Assembly: GCA_937906995.1 (NCBI GenBank)
Contig: CALESB010000008.1
Location: forward strand, 53,203-117,202
Source: an uncultured Sutterella sp.
GTDB taxonomy: Bacteria; Pseudomonadota; Gammaproteobacteria; Burkholderiales; Burkholderiaceae_F
Reading direction: 5' to 3'
DNA: 64,000 nucleotides
Shown here: one piece after another, positions 56,885 through 64,000 of the stretch
Position numbering within the stretch: position 1 is the first letter of the stretch
Layout: every line of letters begins with the position of its first letter
The notes under the pieces: generated by a model
Databases searched by the model: none
What the model saw: only the letters and a program-made list of their open reading frames with translations
What the model was told of the DNA's origin: nothing
Made by a program: the position numbers and the translations under genes

Positions 56885-58168
56885 ATGGATAATCCTGTCG
56901 ATGCCAAGCCCTTGGAAATGCCACCTTTGTTAGCGCATGTCCAAGCCGCTGTGGATACACTTTCTGCTTGTGAAACGATCAAAGCCGCTATTGAAGGTAT
57001 CAAGCGCGACGAAGAGAAGACGATTGCTGATCAAATTGCAATTACTGAAGTAGAAGCTCCTCCATTCCATGAAGATGTTCGCGCAAAAGAGTTGGCTCGT
57101 CGTTTTGAGGAACTCGGGTTAGAAGCAAAGATTGATGAAGAGGGTAATGTCTTAGCTCGCCGTGCAGGTACAGGTAATGGTCCAACTTTGGTTTTGGCAG
57201 CTCACTTAGACACAGTTTTCCCCGCAGGAACGAATGTGAAGGTTCGTAAGGAAGGTAATCGCTATTTTGCCCCCGGCATTAGTGATGACGCTCGTGGTTT
57301 AGCTGTGAATTTGCAGGTGTTGCGTACATTGCAAGAATTCAACATCAAGACCGTTGGGGACATTCTTTTCGTCTGTAGCGTCGGTGAAGAAGGTAATGGC
57401 GATTTGCGTGGCTCTAAGTACCTCTTTAATAAGTCTGGTATTCAAATCGATGGTTTTATTTCCGTTGATGGAGTGAATGTTAATCGTGTTTTGCGTGGTG
57501 CAACGGGCTCTAAGCGTTATCGCGTCCACTATGATGGTCCTGGTGGCCACTCTTGGAATGCTTTTGGTACGCCGTCTGCCATTCATGCTATGGGGCGTGC
57601 TATTGCTAAGGTTGCGGATGTTGAAACGACGTGTGATCCAAAAACAACTTTCACCTGCGGTACGATTAAGGGCGGTACGACCGTAAATTCCATTGCTGCT
57701 CATGTGGAAATGGAATTGGATATGCGCAGTGCCGGAGCCCAAGAATTAGATGACTTAGAAGCTCGTCTTCTTCCGATTTTTGAACAAGCTGCCAAGGACG
57801 AAAATGCTCGTTGGGGCTGCAGTGAGGAAAACGGTGTCAAGTTAACGCTTGAACCGATTGGTCATCGTCCAGGTGGCGGTCAATCTGATGACGTGAGTGT
57901 TCTACAAGCAGCTCGTGGTGCTATGGCAGCATTGGATATTCCTTTGTATTCGTACGCCTTTGCTTCTACGGATCACAATGTTGCAGTAAATAAGGGAGTG
58001 CCAGCTACGACCTTAGGCGGTGGCGGTAAGGAAGGCTTTAACCATAACGTTAAGGAATGGTGGGAACCGGTTGATGCTTATCTTGGACCTCAATTGGCTT
58101 TGTTGACAAGCTTGGTTTTGGTTGGTGTAGATGGCTGTTCTGAACCTGTTTTGGAAAAGCGTGCCTAA
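56885..58168 (+). CDS. M20 family peptidase (peptidase T-like)
   Basis: 427 residues. Metal ligands: His in AAHLDTVFP, Asp in PGISDDARG, catalytic Glu pair in VGEEGNGD, Asp in SVDGVNV and a late His (FASTDHNVAVN). A lid domain (GGHSWNAFGTPSAIHAMG) lies in the middle. No signal peptide is present. Family members cleave amino acids from di- or tripeptides, though some are deacylases. The ribosome site TTAGGAG is strong and codon use (GAA, CGT, GGC, GTC) is unlike most neighbours, suggesting high expression. It stands alone with its own terminator. Confidence 0.9.
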   Translation: MDNPVDAKPLEMPPLLAHVQAAVDTLSACETIKAAIEGIKRDEEKTIADQIAITEVEAPPFHEDVRAKELARRFEELGLEAKIDEEGNVLARRAGTGNGPTLVLAAHLDTVFPAGTNVKVRKEGNRYFAPGISDDARGLAVNLQVLRTLQEFNIKTVGDILFVCSVGEEGNGDLRGSKYLFNKSGIQIDGFISVDGVNVNRVLRGATGSKRYRVHYDGPGGHSWNAFGTPSAIHAMGRAIAKVADVETTCDPKTTFTCGTIKGGTTVNSIAAHVEMELDMRSAGAQELDDLEARLLPIFEQAAKDENARWGCSEENGVKLTLEPIGHRPGGGQSDDVSVLQAARGAMAALDIPLYSYAFASTDHNVAVNKGVPATTLGGGGKEGFNHNVKEWWEPVDAYLGPQLALLTSLVLVGVDGCSEPVLEKRA

Positions 58169-58188
58169 AATCACTTTTCAAGCATAAT

Positions 58189-58222
58189 AAAAAGCCTCTA
58201 TCTGTTCGGATAGAGGCTTTTT
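58189..58222. terminator. bidirectional terminator between the M20 gene and uraA
   Basis: AAAAAGCCTCTATC (58189-58202) pairs with GATAGAGGCTTTTT (58209-58222) around a 6-nt loop. Confidence 0.92.
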
Positions 58223-58248
58223 AGTTGTGTAATTTCAATGATTAAAAA

Positions 58249-59559
58249 TTACTTTTCGATTAAAGGGTCACCAGTATTTTCCTCATGATCGCCACGGTTC
58301 ATTAGTGCATTGAGCAATATAGCACCGAAGGTAGCAGTCCCAATACCCCCTAGGGCAAAGCCGCCGAGGTTTAGGGTAAAGTCACCAGCACCTAAAATTA
58401 ATGTGACAGCTGCAACAATTAGGTTACGGTTATTGCCAAAGTCGACGTGGTTAACAACCCAAATACGAGCACCCGCAACGGCAATTAAGCCGAAAACAAC
58501 GATTGAAACACCACCAAGAAGGGGTTGAGGAATAGTTTGGATTACAGCTCCAAACTTTGGAGAAAAGCCTAATAAAATAGCAATACATGCAGCAACTGCA
58601 AAGATAAGCGTTGAATATACACGCGTAGCAGCCATAACGCCGATATTTTCACCGTAGGTTGTGACCCCTGTACCGCCAACACTACCTGCAATCATTGTGG
58701 CTACACCATCACCCAAGAAAGCTCGTCCCATATAAGGATCAAGATTTTTTCCAGTCATAGCGGTCACAGCCTTCACGTGTCCGAGGTTTTCACCAATCAA
58801 AATAATGACAACAGGAGCAATTAATAAGATCGCGTTAAATTCAAAAACTGGAGTGTGAAATGTTGGCATGCCAAACCAAGCAGCGTTACTAATAATGCTG
58901 AAGTCGATTGCCGGACCGAAACCAAGAACGTTAGCCAAAATAAAATAAATAATGTAGCTCAGAACAATGCCAACAAGAATTAGAAGCTTTTGAATCATGC
59001 CACGTGTATACACAGCAACGGCCCCAACGCAGATCATAGTGATGATTGCGATGCAGGCATTAAACGTTCCTGTGCCAACGCTACGAACAGCGGTAGGAGC
59101 CAAATTAAGGCCAATCACAGCAACAACAGCACCAGTGACGACTGGGGGCATTAATTTCTCAATCCATCGTACTCCTGTCATCATGACAATGAGTCCAACT
59201 ATGGCGTAAATTAAACCGCAAATAATAATGCCTCCAAGAGCTACCCCAATATTAGCGTTGAGTCCAGAGCCTGCAGCATAGCCAGTTGCTGCAATAACAA
59301 CCCCAATAAAAGCGAAGCTAGATCCCAAATAACTAGGAACGTGCCCACCAACAATGACGAAAAAAATGAGCGTTCCAATGCCGCTCATTAAGATTGCAAC
59401 GTTAGGGTCAAAGCCCATCAATAATGGAGCCAAAATGGTTGAACCAAACATGGCAACAACGTGTTGAATACCCATTGCTAAGGTTTGTGGCATGGGTAAG
59501 CGTTCATCAGGGGCAATAATGCCATCCGTTTTCAACTTCCATGAAGGAAAATAACTCAT
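58249..59559 (-). CDS. uraA: uracil-xanthine permease family transporter (UraA-like)
   Basis: 436 residues with about 14 membrane segments in the 7+7 inverted repeat of the NCS2 family. It has PTLAMGIQHVVAMFGSTILAPLL, the substrate-binding region IGENLGHVKAVTAMTG, and the NCS2 signature GSVGGTGVTTYGENIG. The SYLGSSFAFI motif is typical of UraA. It probably imports uracil by proton symport; xanthine or uric acid is less likely. GGAGAGG stands 4 nt before the ATG. Confidence 0.9.
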   Translation of the reverse strand: MSYFPSWKLKTDGIIAPDERLPMPQTLAMGIQHVVAMFGSTILAPLLMGFDPNVAILMSGIGTLIFFVIVGGHVPSYLGSSFAFIGVVIAATGYAAGSGLNANIGVALGGIIICGLIYAIVGLIVMMTGVRWIEKLMPPVVTGAVVAVIGLNLAPTAVRSVGTGTFNACIAIITMICVGAVAVYTRGMIQKLLILVGIVLSYIIYFILANVLGFGPAIDFSIISNAAWFGMPTFHTPVFEFNAILLIAPVVIILIGENLGHVKAVTAMTGKNLDPYMGRAFLGDGVATMIAGSVGGTGVTTYGENIGVMAATRVYSTLIFAVAACIAILLGFSPKFGAVIQTIPQPLLGGVSIVVFGLIAVAGARIWVVNHVDFGNNRNLIVAAVTLILGAGDFTLNLGGFALGGIGTATFGAILLNALMNRGDHEENTGDPLIEK

Positions 59560-59694
59560 ATAACCTCTCCTTTAAATGAATGTCTGTCATTGTATCGCAA
59601 TGGGCTAGAGACTAAGGATTTTTCTTGAAATCAGGTACAATACGGCGCTTAGTTGTCGACAAAAATATTTGAATTATCAAAAGAATTCTTAAAA

Positions 59695-61302
59695 ATGGTT
59701 GATTTAGACCCACGAATTTTAAAAGATGTGCAAAAACGTCGTACGTTTGCCATCATCGCTCACCCTGATGCGGGTAAGACGACATTAACTGAAAAGCTTT
59801 TGCTTTTTGGTGGAGCTATCCAAATGGCTGGTGCAGTGAAAGGCCGCAAGGCCGCTCGTCATGCTACAAGTGACTGGATGGAAGTAGAACAACAACGCGG
59901 TATCTCGGTGACGAGTTCCGTGATGCAGTTCGAGTACGACAATCACGTCATTAACTTGTTGGACACACCGGGGCACGAAGATTTCTCGGAAGATACATAT
60001 CGTGTGTTAACTGCAGTAGATGCTGCAGTGATGGTGATTGATGCTGCCAAAGGTGTGGAAGCTCAAACGATCAAATTGTTAGAAGTTTGTCGTTTACGCA
60101 ATACGCCTATTATCACATTCATCAACAAGCTTGACCGTGAAGTTAGAGATCCAATCGATCTTTTAAGTGAGATCGAAGAAATCTTGAAATTAGAGTGTGT
60201 ACCTATTACTTGGCCGATTGGCATGGGTAAGACCTTCAGAGGCGTTTTCTCGCTTGAGAAAGACCGTTTGGTACGCTTTACTGCCGGTGAAGATCGTTTA
60301 TCTGGTAATGAAGAATTAATTGAAGGACTAGACAATCCGCGCCTCGATGAATTATTCCCGTTGGAAATGGATTATGTTCGAGAAAGCATTGAATTAGTGA
60401 AGGGAGTCTCTAATCCGTTCAGCCTGGATAAGTTCTTGGCTGGTGAGCAAAGCCCTGTCTTCTTTGGTTCTGGTGTAAATAATTTTGGTGTGAAGGACGT
60501 TTTGGAGGCCTTAGTTCGTTGGGCTCCCCAACCACAACCTCGAGATGGGGGTAAGCGTATGGTTGAACCGACGGAAAAGCCCTTTAGTGGTTTCGTCTTT
60601 AAGATCCAAGCGAATATGGATCCTAAGCATCGTGACCGCATTGCTTTCTTCCGAGTTTGCTCTGGTCGATATACACAGGGTATGAAAGTTCGCCATTTGC
60701 GTGAAAATCGCGAAATGAAGATCCCGAATGCCTTAACCTTTATGGCTAATGATCGTGTAACCATGACAGATGCTGTTGCTGGTGACATTATTGGTATTTA
60801 TAACCACGGGCAACTGCATATTGGCGATACGTTAACAGAAGGTGAAGTTTTGGGCTTTACTGGGATTCCATATTTTGCACCAGAATTATTCCGTTCTGCT
60901 CGTGCCAAGGACCCATTTAAAGCAAAACAATTGCAAAAAGGTCTTAAGGAGTTGGGAGAAGAAGGTGCAATCCAAGTATTTGAAAATGACTTTGGTCATC
61001 TCTACTTGGGGGCAGTTGGTTTCTTGCAGTTTGAAATTGTTGCTCAGCGTTTGGCTACAGAATATAAGGTGGATGCGCTGTATGAGCAAACAGATGTCTC
61101 TACGGCACGCTGGCTACATTTCCCAGATGAGGATACGAAAAAGCGATTTACCGATGAACAAGCTACTCGCTTAGCCAAAGATGCTGATGGGAATCTTGTC
61201 TATCTGGCAACATCCATTTATAACCTTCAAACTACAGAGCGTCATTGGCCGGATGTTGAATTCCGAACCACACGCGAGAAGAACCAAACTTTTGAAGAGT
61301 AG
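59695..61302 (+). CDS. prfC: peptide chain release factor 3
   Basis: 535 residues from the ATG at 59695 (MVDLDPRILKDVQKRRTF), in line with RF3 of other bacteria. A TTG 14 codons upstream is an alternative. G1 AHPDAGKTT, the switch and G2 region QQRGISVTSS, G3 DTPGHEDFSED and G4 NKLDRE are present. The C-terminal RF3 domain contains FQFEIV-like LQFEIVAQRL. RF3 is the GTPase that recycles RF1 and RF2 from the ribosome. Confidence 0.96.
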   Translation: MVDLDPRILKDVQKRRTFAIIAHPDAGKTTLTEKLLLFGGAIQMAGAVKGRKAARHATSDWMEVEQQRGISVTSSVMQFEYDNHVINLLDTPGHEDFSEDTYRVLTAVDAAVMVIDAAKGVEAQTIKLLEVCRLRNTPIITFINKLDREVRDPIDLLSEIEEILKLECVPITWPIGMGKTFRGVFSLEKDRLVRFTAGEDRLSGNEELIEGLDNPRLDELFPLEMDYVRESIELVKGVSNPFSLDKFLAGEQSPVFFGSGVNNFGVKDVLEALVRWAPQPQPRDGGKRMVEPTEKPFSGFVFKIQANMDPKHRDRIAFFRVCSGRYTQGMKVRHLRENREMKIPNALTFMANDRVTMTDAVAGDIIGIYNHGQLHIGDTLTEGEVLGFTGIPYFAPELFRSARAKDPFKAKQLQKGLKELGEEGAIQVFENDFGHLYLGAVGFLQFEIVAQRLATEYKVDALYEQTDVSTARWLHFPDEDTKKRFTDEQATRLAKDADGNLVYLATSIYNLQTTERHWPDVEFRTTREKNQTFEE

Positions 61303-61304
61303 TC

Positions 61305-61337
61305 AAAAATGGGCTTCATTTTGAAGCCCATTTTTTT
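61305..61337. terminator. bidirectional terminator between prfC and hydE
   Basis: AAAAATGGGCTTCA (61305-61318) pairs with TGAAGCCCATTTTT (61322-61335) with a 3-nt loop, followed by T. Its end overlaps the hydE stop codon (61336-61338). Confidence 0.9.
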
Positions 61338-62454
61338 AATTATTTTGTGTACGTTTTTTCCAATGACAGGAGCTACCAAGAACATTTAGGCCAACGGTCC
61401 GTCCAGTGCTTTCAATACTAGCTTGTAGGACGTGATTAGTATCACTTGGCTCTTGTTCAATAAAGGGCTTGTTCGCATATAGTTGATAGTTTTTTCGAAC
61501 AATACGAGGCGTGATATTGGGCATGATAACGTTGCAACCATGCATAATTCCCTTTTCACGACCATTCTCTTCAAGAGCATGCAGAGCTGTTGCTGCCGCA
61601 ATATTGACATCGGGGATCACTAGGCGAGTTGTAGCAATCATATTTAAGGCTAAACGCATTAACGGCGTCTTTTCCATCATGCCTTCGCCTAGCATATCAG
61701 CACCATCGCTAGTGATATATGGGCCCATGCCAATCATATCCAAATCTAACTTTTGGAACATACGGATGTCATTGCATAGGTCTTGAAGTGTTTGACTTGG
61801 AAGCCCAATCATGACACCAGAACCGACTTGATAACCAGCTTGGCGTAAACGTTCTAGGGCCTCATAACGTCGTTCTAAGCCTTTTTCATGTTTGCCGGGG
61901 CAACAGTGAAGGTGATCAAAGATATCAGGATTAGAGGATTCAAATCGTAAAAGATAGCGCAATCCGATAGGGTTGCCACTGGCTTCAGCCCATTGTTTGT
62001 AGACATCTAAAGTTTGTTCACCAAGAGAGAGAGTCACTCCAAGGCCATAGGGCAGTACCTCACTGACCGTTTTTTGATGGATTTCTTTTAATACATTGGT
62101 AACAAAATCAACAAATTTCGGATCTCGTCTTTCTCCAGCTTGCAAGCAAATCGAACCGTAATGATTTTCTGCGGCCCAAAGTGCGGCTTGGACAATTTGC
62201 TCGTGAGTAAGTTCGTATCGTGGTACTGTATGGTTTGATTTGCGAATACCGCAGTACCTACAGTTCAAAGTGCATATATTAGAAAACTCAATTAAGCCAC
62301 GATAATACACTTGATTACCAAGGTGTTCAGTTGTTCGAGTATACGCAGCCTGACGGAGTATCTCTGCGTCTTGAGCTGAGGTAATTCCCAGTAAACGAAC
62401 AATATCGTCATCACTGAATTCTGTTTGTTTAACAATGGACTCAATGCTTTTCAT
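61336..62454 (-). CDS. hydE: [FeFe] hydrogenase H-cluster radical SAM maturase HydE
   Basis: 372 residues. The radical SAM cluster motif is Cys61, Cys65, Cys68 (CTLNCRYCGIRKSN). A TIM barrel with SICLQAGERRDP, LSLGEQTLDVYKQW and MIGLPSQTL follows. HydE works in the pathway making the diiron cofactor of [FeFe] hydrogenases, acting on the HydG product. It sits 12 nt after hydF, with AAAGGA as ribosome site. HydG and the hydrogenase are not in this window. Confidence 0.93.
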   Translation of the reverse strand: MKSIESIVKQTEFSDDDIVRLLGITSAQDAEILRQAAYTRTTEHLGNQVYYRGLIEFSNICTLNCRYCGIRKSNHTVPRYELTHEQIVQAALWAAENHYGSICLQAGERRDPKFVDFVTNVLKEIHQKTVSEVLPYGLGVTLSLGEQTLDVYKQWAEASGNPIGLRYLLRFESSNPDIFDHLHCCPGKHEKGLERRYEALERLRQAGYQVGSGVMIGLPSQTLQDLCNDIRMFQKLDLDMIGMGPYITSDGADMLGEGMMEKTPLMRLALNMIATTRLVIPDVNIAAATALHALEENGREKGIMHGCNVIMPNITPRIVRKNYQLYANKPFIEQEPSDTNHVLQASIESTGRTVGLNVLGSSCHWKKRTQNN

Positions 62455-62466
62455 AATATGGGTCCT

Positions 62467-63711
62467 TTATGCTTTGAGAGCTTGGTCAAAAATGGCTTTT
62501 GCTTCAGGGTGGCAGGCCAGTGCGCGAGGCAATACCCCCTGCAAGTAGGAAATAGCTACGCCATAGTTTGTCATAGGCACGCCTTGAGCCCTGGCAGCGC
62601 GCAGGCGGGCCAACATATGGCGACGCGTAACAATGCAACCACCACATTGAATAATGAGCTTATAAGGCGTTAAATCGGTCGGTAAGTCTTTTCCAACCGC
62701 AATATCAACACAAAGGTCTCCACCTACTTTTTGACGTAACCAATTGGGGATTTTTACGCGTCCAATATCATCCTTTAATGGGTGGTGTGAGCATGTTTCT
62801 GCAATTAAGACACGATCCCCAGGCTTTAACTTGCTTAAGGCTGCAGCACCCAAGGCCATTTCTAACAAATCACTCTTGGAGTAGGCCATTTGGATGGAAA
62901 ATGTAGTAACTGGAATTGGCTCAGGCACTTCTTTCACAACGCGTTGGACAACCTGACTATCGGTAATGACTAAATCAGGACTTGTCTTGAGCTCAGCCAA
63001 GGTTTCTTGGATACGATCTTCCTTTATAACAATACATTTTGCACCACTATCAAGGAGTTCACGGATGGCTTGTACTTGAGGAAGAATTAGACGCCCTTTG
63101 GGTGCACCTGTATCAATTGGTGTTACTAAAATTACCGTATCGCCAGATTTAACAATCCCCTCCATTAAGGGACGGTCGGGTTCTGTTTGATCCAAAACTG
63201 TTTGAATAATACAGTCACGCAGGGCATCAATCCCTAGATGTTCCTTTGTACTTGTACAAACGACTTTAAGGCCGCGTTGCTTGAGCTCTTGTACAAATTC
63301 TTTGTTGACACTTTTTGTGTCAACTTTGTTAATTACAACAATGGTTGGAGTTCCATTTTGATGGGTGATTTTCAATAGCTTTTCTTCATGTTCACCCCAA
63401 GTTCCAACCTCACAAACAACGAGGGCAATATCCATCCACTCTAAGACAGAGAGGCTTTTTTCAATACGTGCTAGTCCAAGATCGCCAACATCATCAATAC
63501 CTGCAGTATCCATAAAAACTACAGGACCAATGGGGGCAAGTTCAAACGCTTTTTCTACCGGGTCGGTAGTTGTTCCAGCCACTGAGCTGACAATGGAAAT
63601 GTTTTGATTGGCTAACGCATTGATAAGAGAGGATTTTCCTGCGTTACGTTTGCCGAATAACCCAAAATGAAGACGCAAGCCTTTGGGAGTTTCTAAACGA
63701 CTGGTTGCCAT
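62467..63711 (-). CDS. hydF: [FeFe] hydrogenase maturation GTPase HydF
   Basis: 414 residues. A GTPase domain has G1 GKRNAGKS (20-27), DTAG (G3) and NKVD (G4). A dimerisation region and a C-terminal iron-sulfur domain follow, with CSHHP and then IIQCGGCIVTR. The usual CxH..HCxxC ligand set here has Gln before the last pair (QCGGC). HydF is the scaffold that delivers the diiron subcluster. It is first in the hydF-hydE pair. Confidence 0.92.
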   Translation of the reverse strand: MATSRLETPKGLRLHFGLFGKRNAGKSSLINALANQNISIVSSVAGTTTDPVEKAFELAPIGPVVFMDTAGIDDVGDLGLARIEKSLSVLEWMDIALVVCEVGTWGEHEEKLLKITHQNGTPTIVVINKVDTKSVNKEFVQELKQRGLKVVCTSTKEHLGIDALRDCIIQTVLDQTEPDRPLMEGIVKSGDTVILVTPIDTGAPKGRLILPQVQAIRELLDSGAKCIVIKEDRIQETLAELKTSPDLVITDSQVVQRVVKEVPEPIPVTTFSIQMAYSKSDLLEMALGAAALSKLKPGDRVLIAETCSHHPLKDDIGRVKIPNWLRQKVGGDLCVDIAVGKDLPTDLTPYKLIIQCGGCIVTRRHMLARLRAARAQGVPMTNYGVAISYLQGVLPRALACHPEAKAIFDQALKA

Positions 63712-63735
63712 GTACTTTTGACCTATGTAAATAGA

Positions 63736-63770
63736 AAAAGGGATTCGTCATATCATAACGAATCCCTTTT
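63736..63770. terminator. terminator between hydF and the right-edge gene
   Basis: AAAAGGGATTCGT (63736-63748) pairs with ACGAATCCCTTTT (63758-63770). It most likely ends the minus-strand gene that starts beyond 64000. Confidence 0.85.
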
Positions 63771-63806
63771 ATTTTAGAGGCTAGTTAAGCGTAACTTTTG
63801 TATAAA

Positions 63807-64000
63807 TTAGATGCGCTTTTCGATGTTCGTTTGAACAACATCCTTAGCCAACCACTTCGGAGAGTGGTGTTCGGCAGCCTCGTAGGAGATCGTGCCTTCG
63901 CCCAAGCCCCAGATACCCTTGAAGTGTTCCCAAGAGAGCAAGGCGAGCGGAATGTGAGCACCAACCACCATCAAAGAGCAGATGATAGAGCCCCAAACAT
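63807..64000 (-). CDS. C-terminal fragment of an unidentified gene running off the right edge
   Basis: The frame ending TAA at 63807 is open to the window edge (63 full codons and 2 extra bases). It reads a hydrophobic segment (VWGSIICSLMVVGAHIPLALL) followed by a polar tail (HFKGIWGLGEG, HHSPKWLAKDVVQTNIEKRI). I do not recognise it. The first segment suggests a membrane protein. Codon choice is rich in TTC, ATC, GGC, AAC and AAG, as in rpmH and the M20 gene at 56885, so expression may be high. Confidence 0.7.
   Translation of the reverse strand, partial: VWGSIICSLMVVGAHIPLALLSWEHFKGIWGLGEGTISYEAAEHHSPKWLAKDVVQTNIEKRI

Noticed and set aside
57299..57742. 147-codon open frame opposite the M20 peptidase
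   Set aside because: It is antisense to conserved metal-ligand regions and low-complexity in composition; an overlap artefact of biased codon use.

Overview
The window is AT-rich (roughly 40-43% G+C by eye) bacterial chromosome spanning the replication-origin neighbourhood. Several things point to a betaproteobacterium of the Burkholderiales: the order fmt-rsmB-DUF4390-ntrY/ntrX-like-trkA-trkH, the birA-coaX-SPOR run, and DUF1840 and DUF1857 family proteins. [FeFe]-hydrogenase maturation genes (hydE, hydF), a MenA-like prenyltransferase, amino-acid/peptide uptake and several peptidases suggest an anaerobic, probably gut-dwelling, asaccharolytic member (Sutterellaceae-like). That last placement is inference.

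Layout. 1-6.2 kb, minus strand: mnmG (cut by the left edge), mnmE, yidC, yidD, rnpA, rpmH, with two parS-like sites and one small plus-strand membrane-protein gene. 6.6-15 kb, plus strand: dnaA, dnaN, gyrB, a 5'-nucleotidase and an unusual FadH/Old-Yellow-Enzyme-like flavoprotein. 14.98-15.5 kb: about ten DnaA boxes plus an all-A/T stretch, where strand composition also flips from C-rich to G-rich. This is the probable oriC, about 7 kb downstream of dnaA rather than beside it. 15.6-18.7 kb: dolP-like lipoprotein and an SsuCBA-type ABC importer. 18.8-27 kb: menA, ybeD, a DacA homologue that has lost all three active-site motifs, birA-coaX-SPOR protein, HIT protein, rlpA with an M20 dipeptidase and a small unknown gene. 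27-35 kb: gatCAB, pyrE, xthA, rsuA, ampG-like permease, UPF0149 protein, DUF1840 protein. 35-49 kb: trkH, trkA, a REC-Fis regulator and NtrY-like kinase, DUF4390, rsmB, fmt, an inserted alpha/beta hydrolase, def, a degenerate dprA, topB, CorC-type protein. 50.5-64 kb: aapJQM without the ATPase gene, DUF1857 protein, tex, an M20 peptidase, uraA, prfC, hydE, hydF and the end of an unknown gene.

Most of the window is housekeeping: replication initiation, tRNA wobble modification and amidation, N-formylation and deformylation, membrane insertion, release-factor recycling and peptidoglycan turnover. I see no IS element, prophage, CRISPR array, tRNA or rRNA. The most unusual content is the displaced oriC, an intrinsic terminator inside the dnaA leader, and a set of full-length but active-site-degenerate homologues (DacA, DprA, FadH-like).
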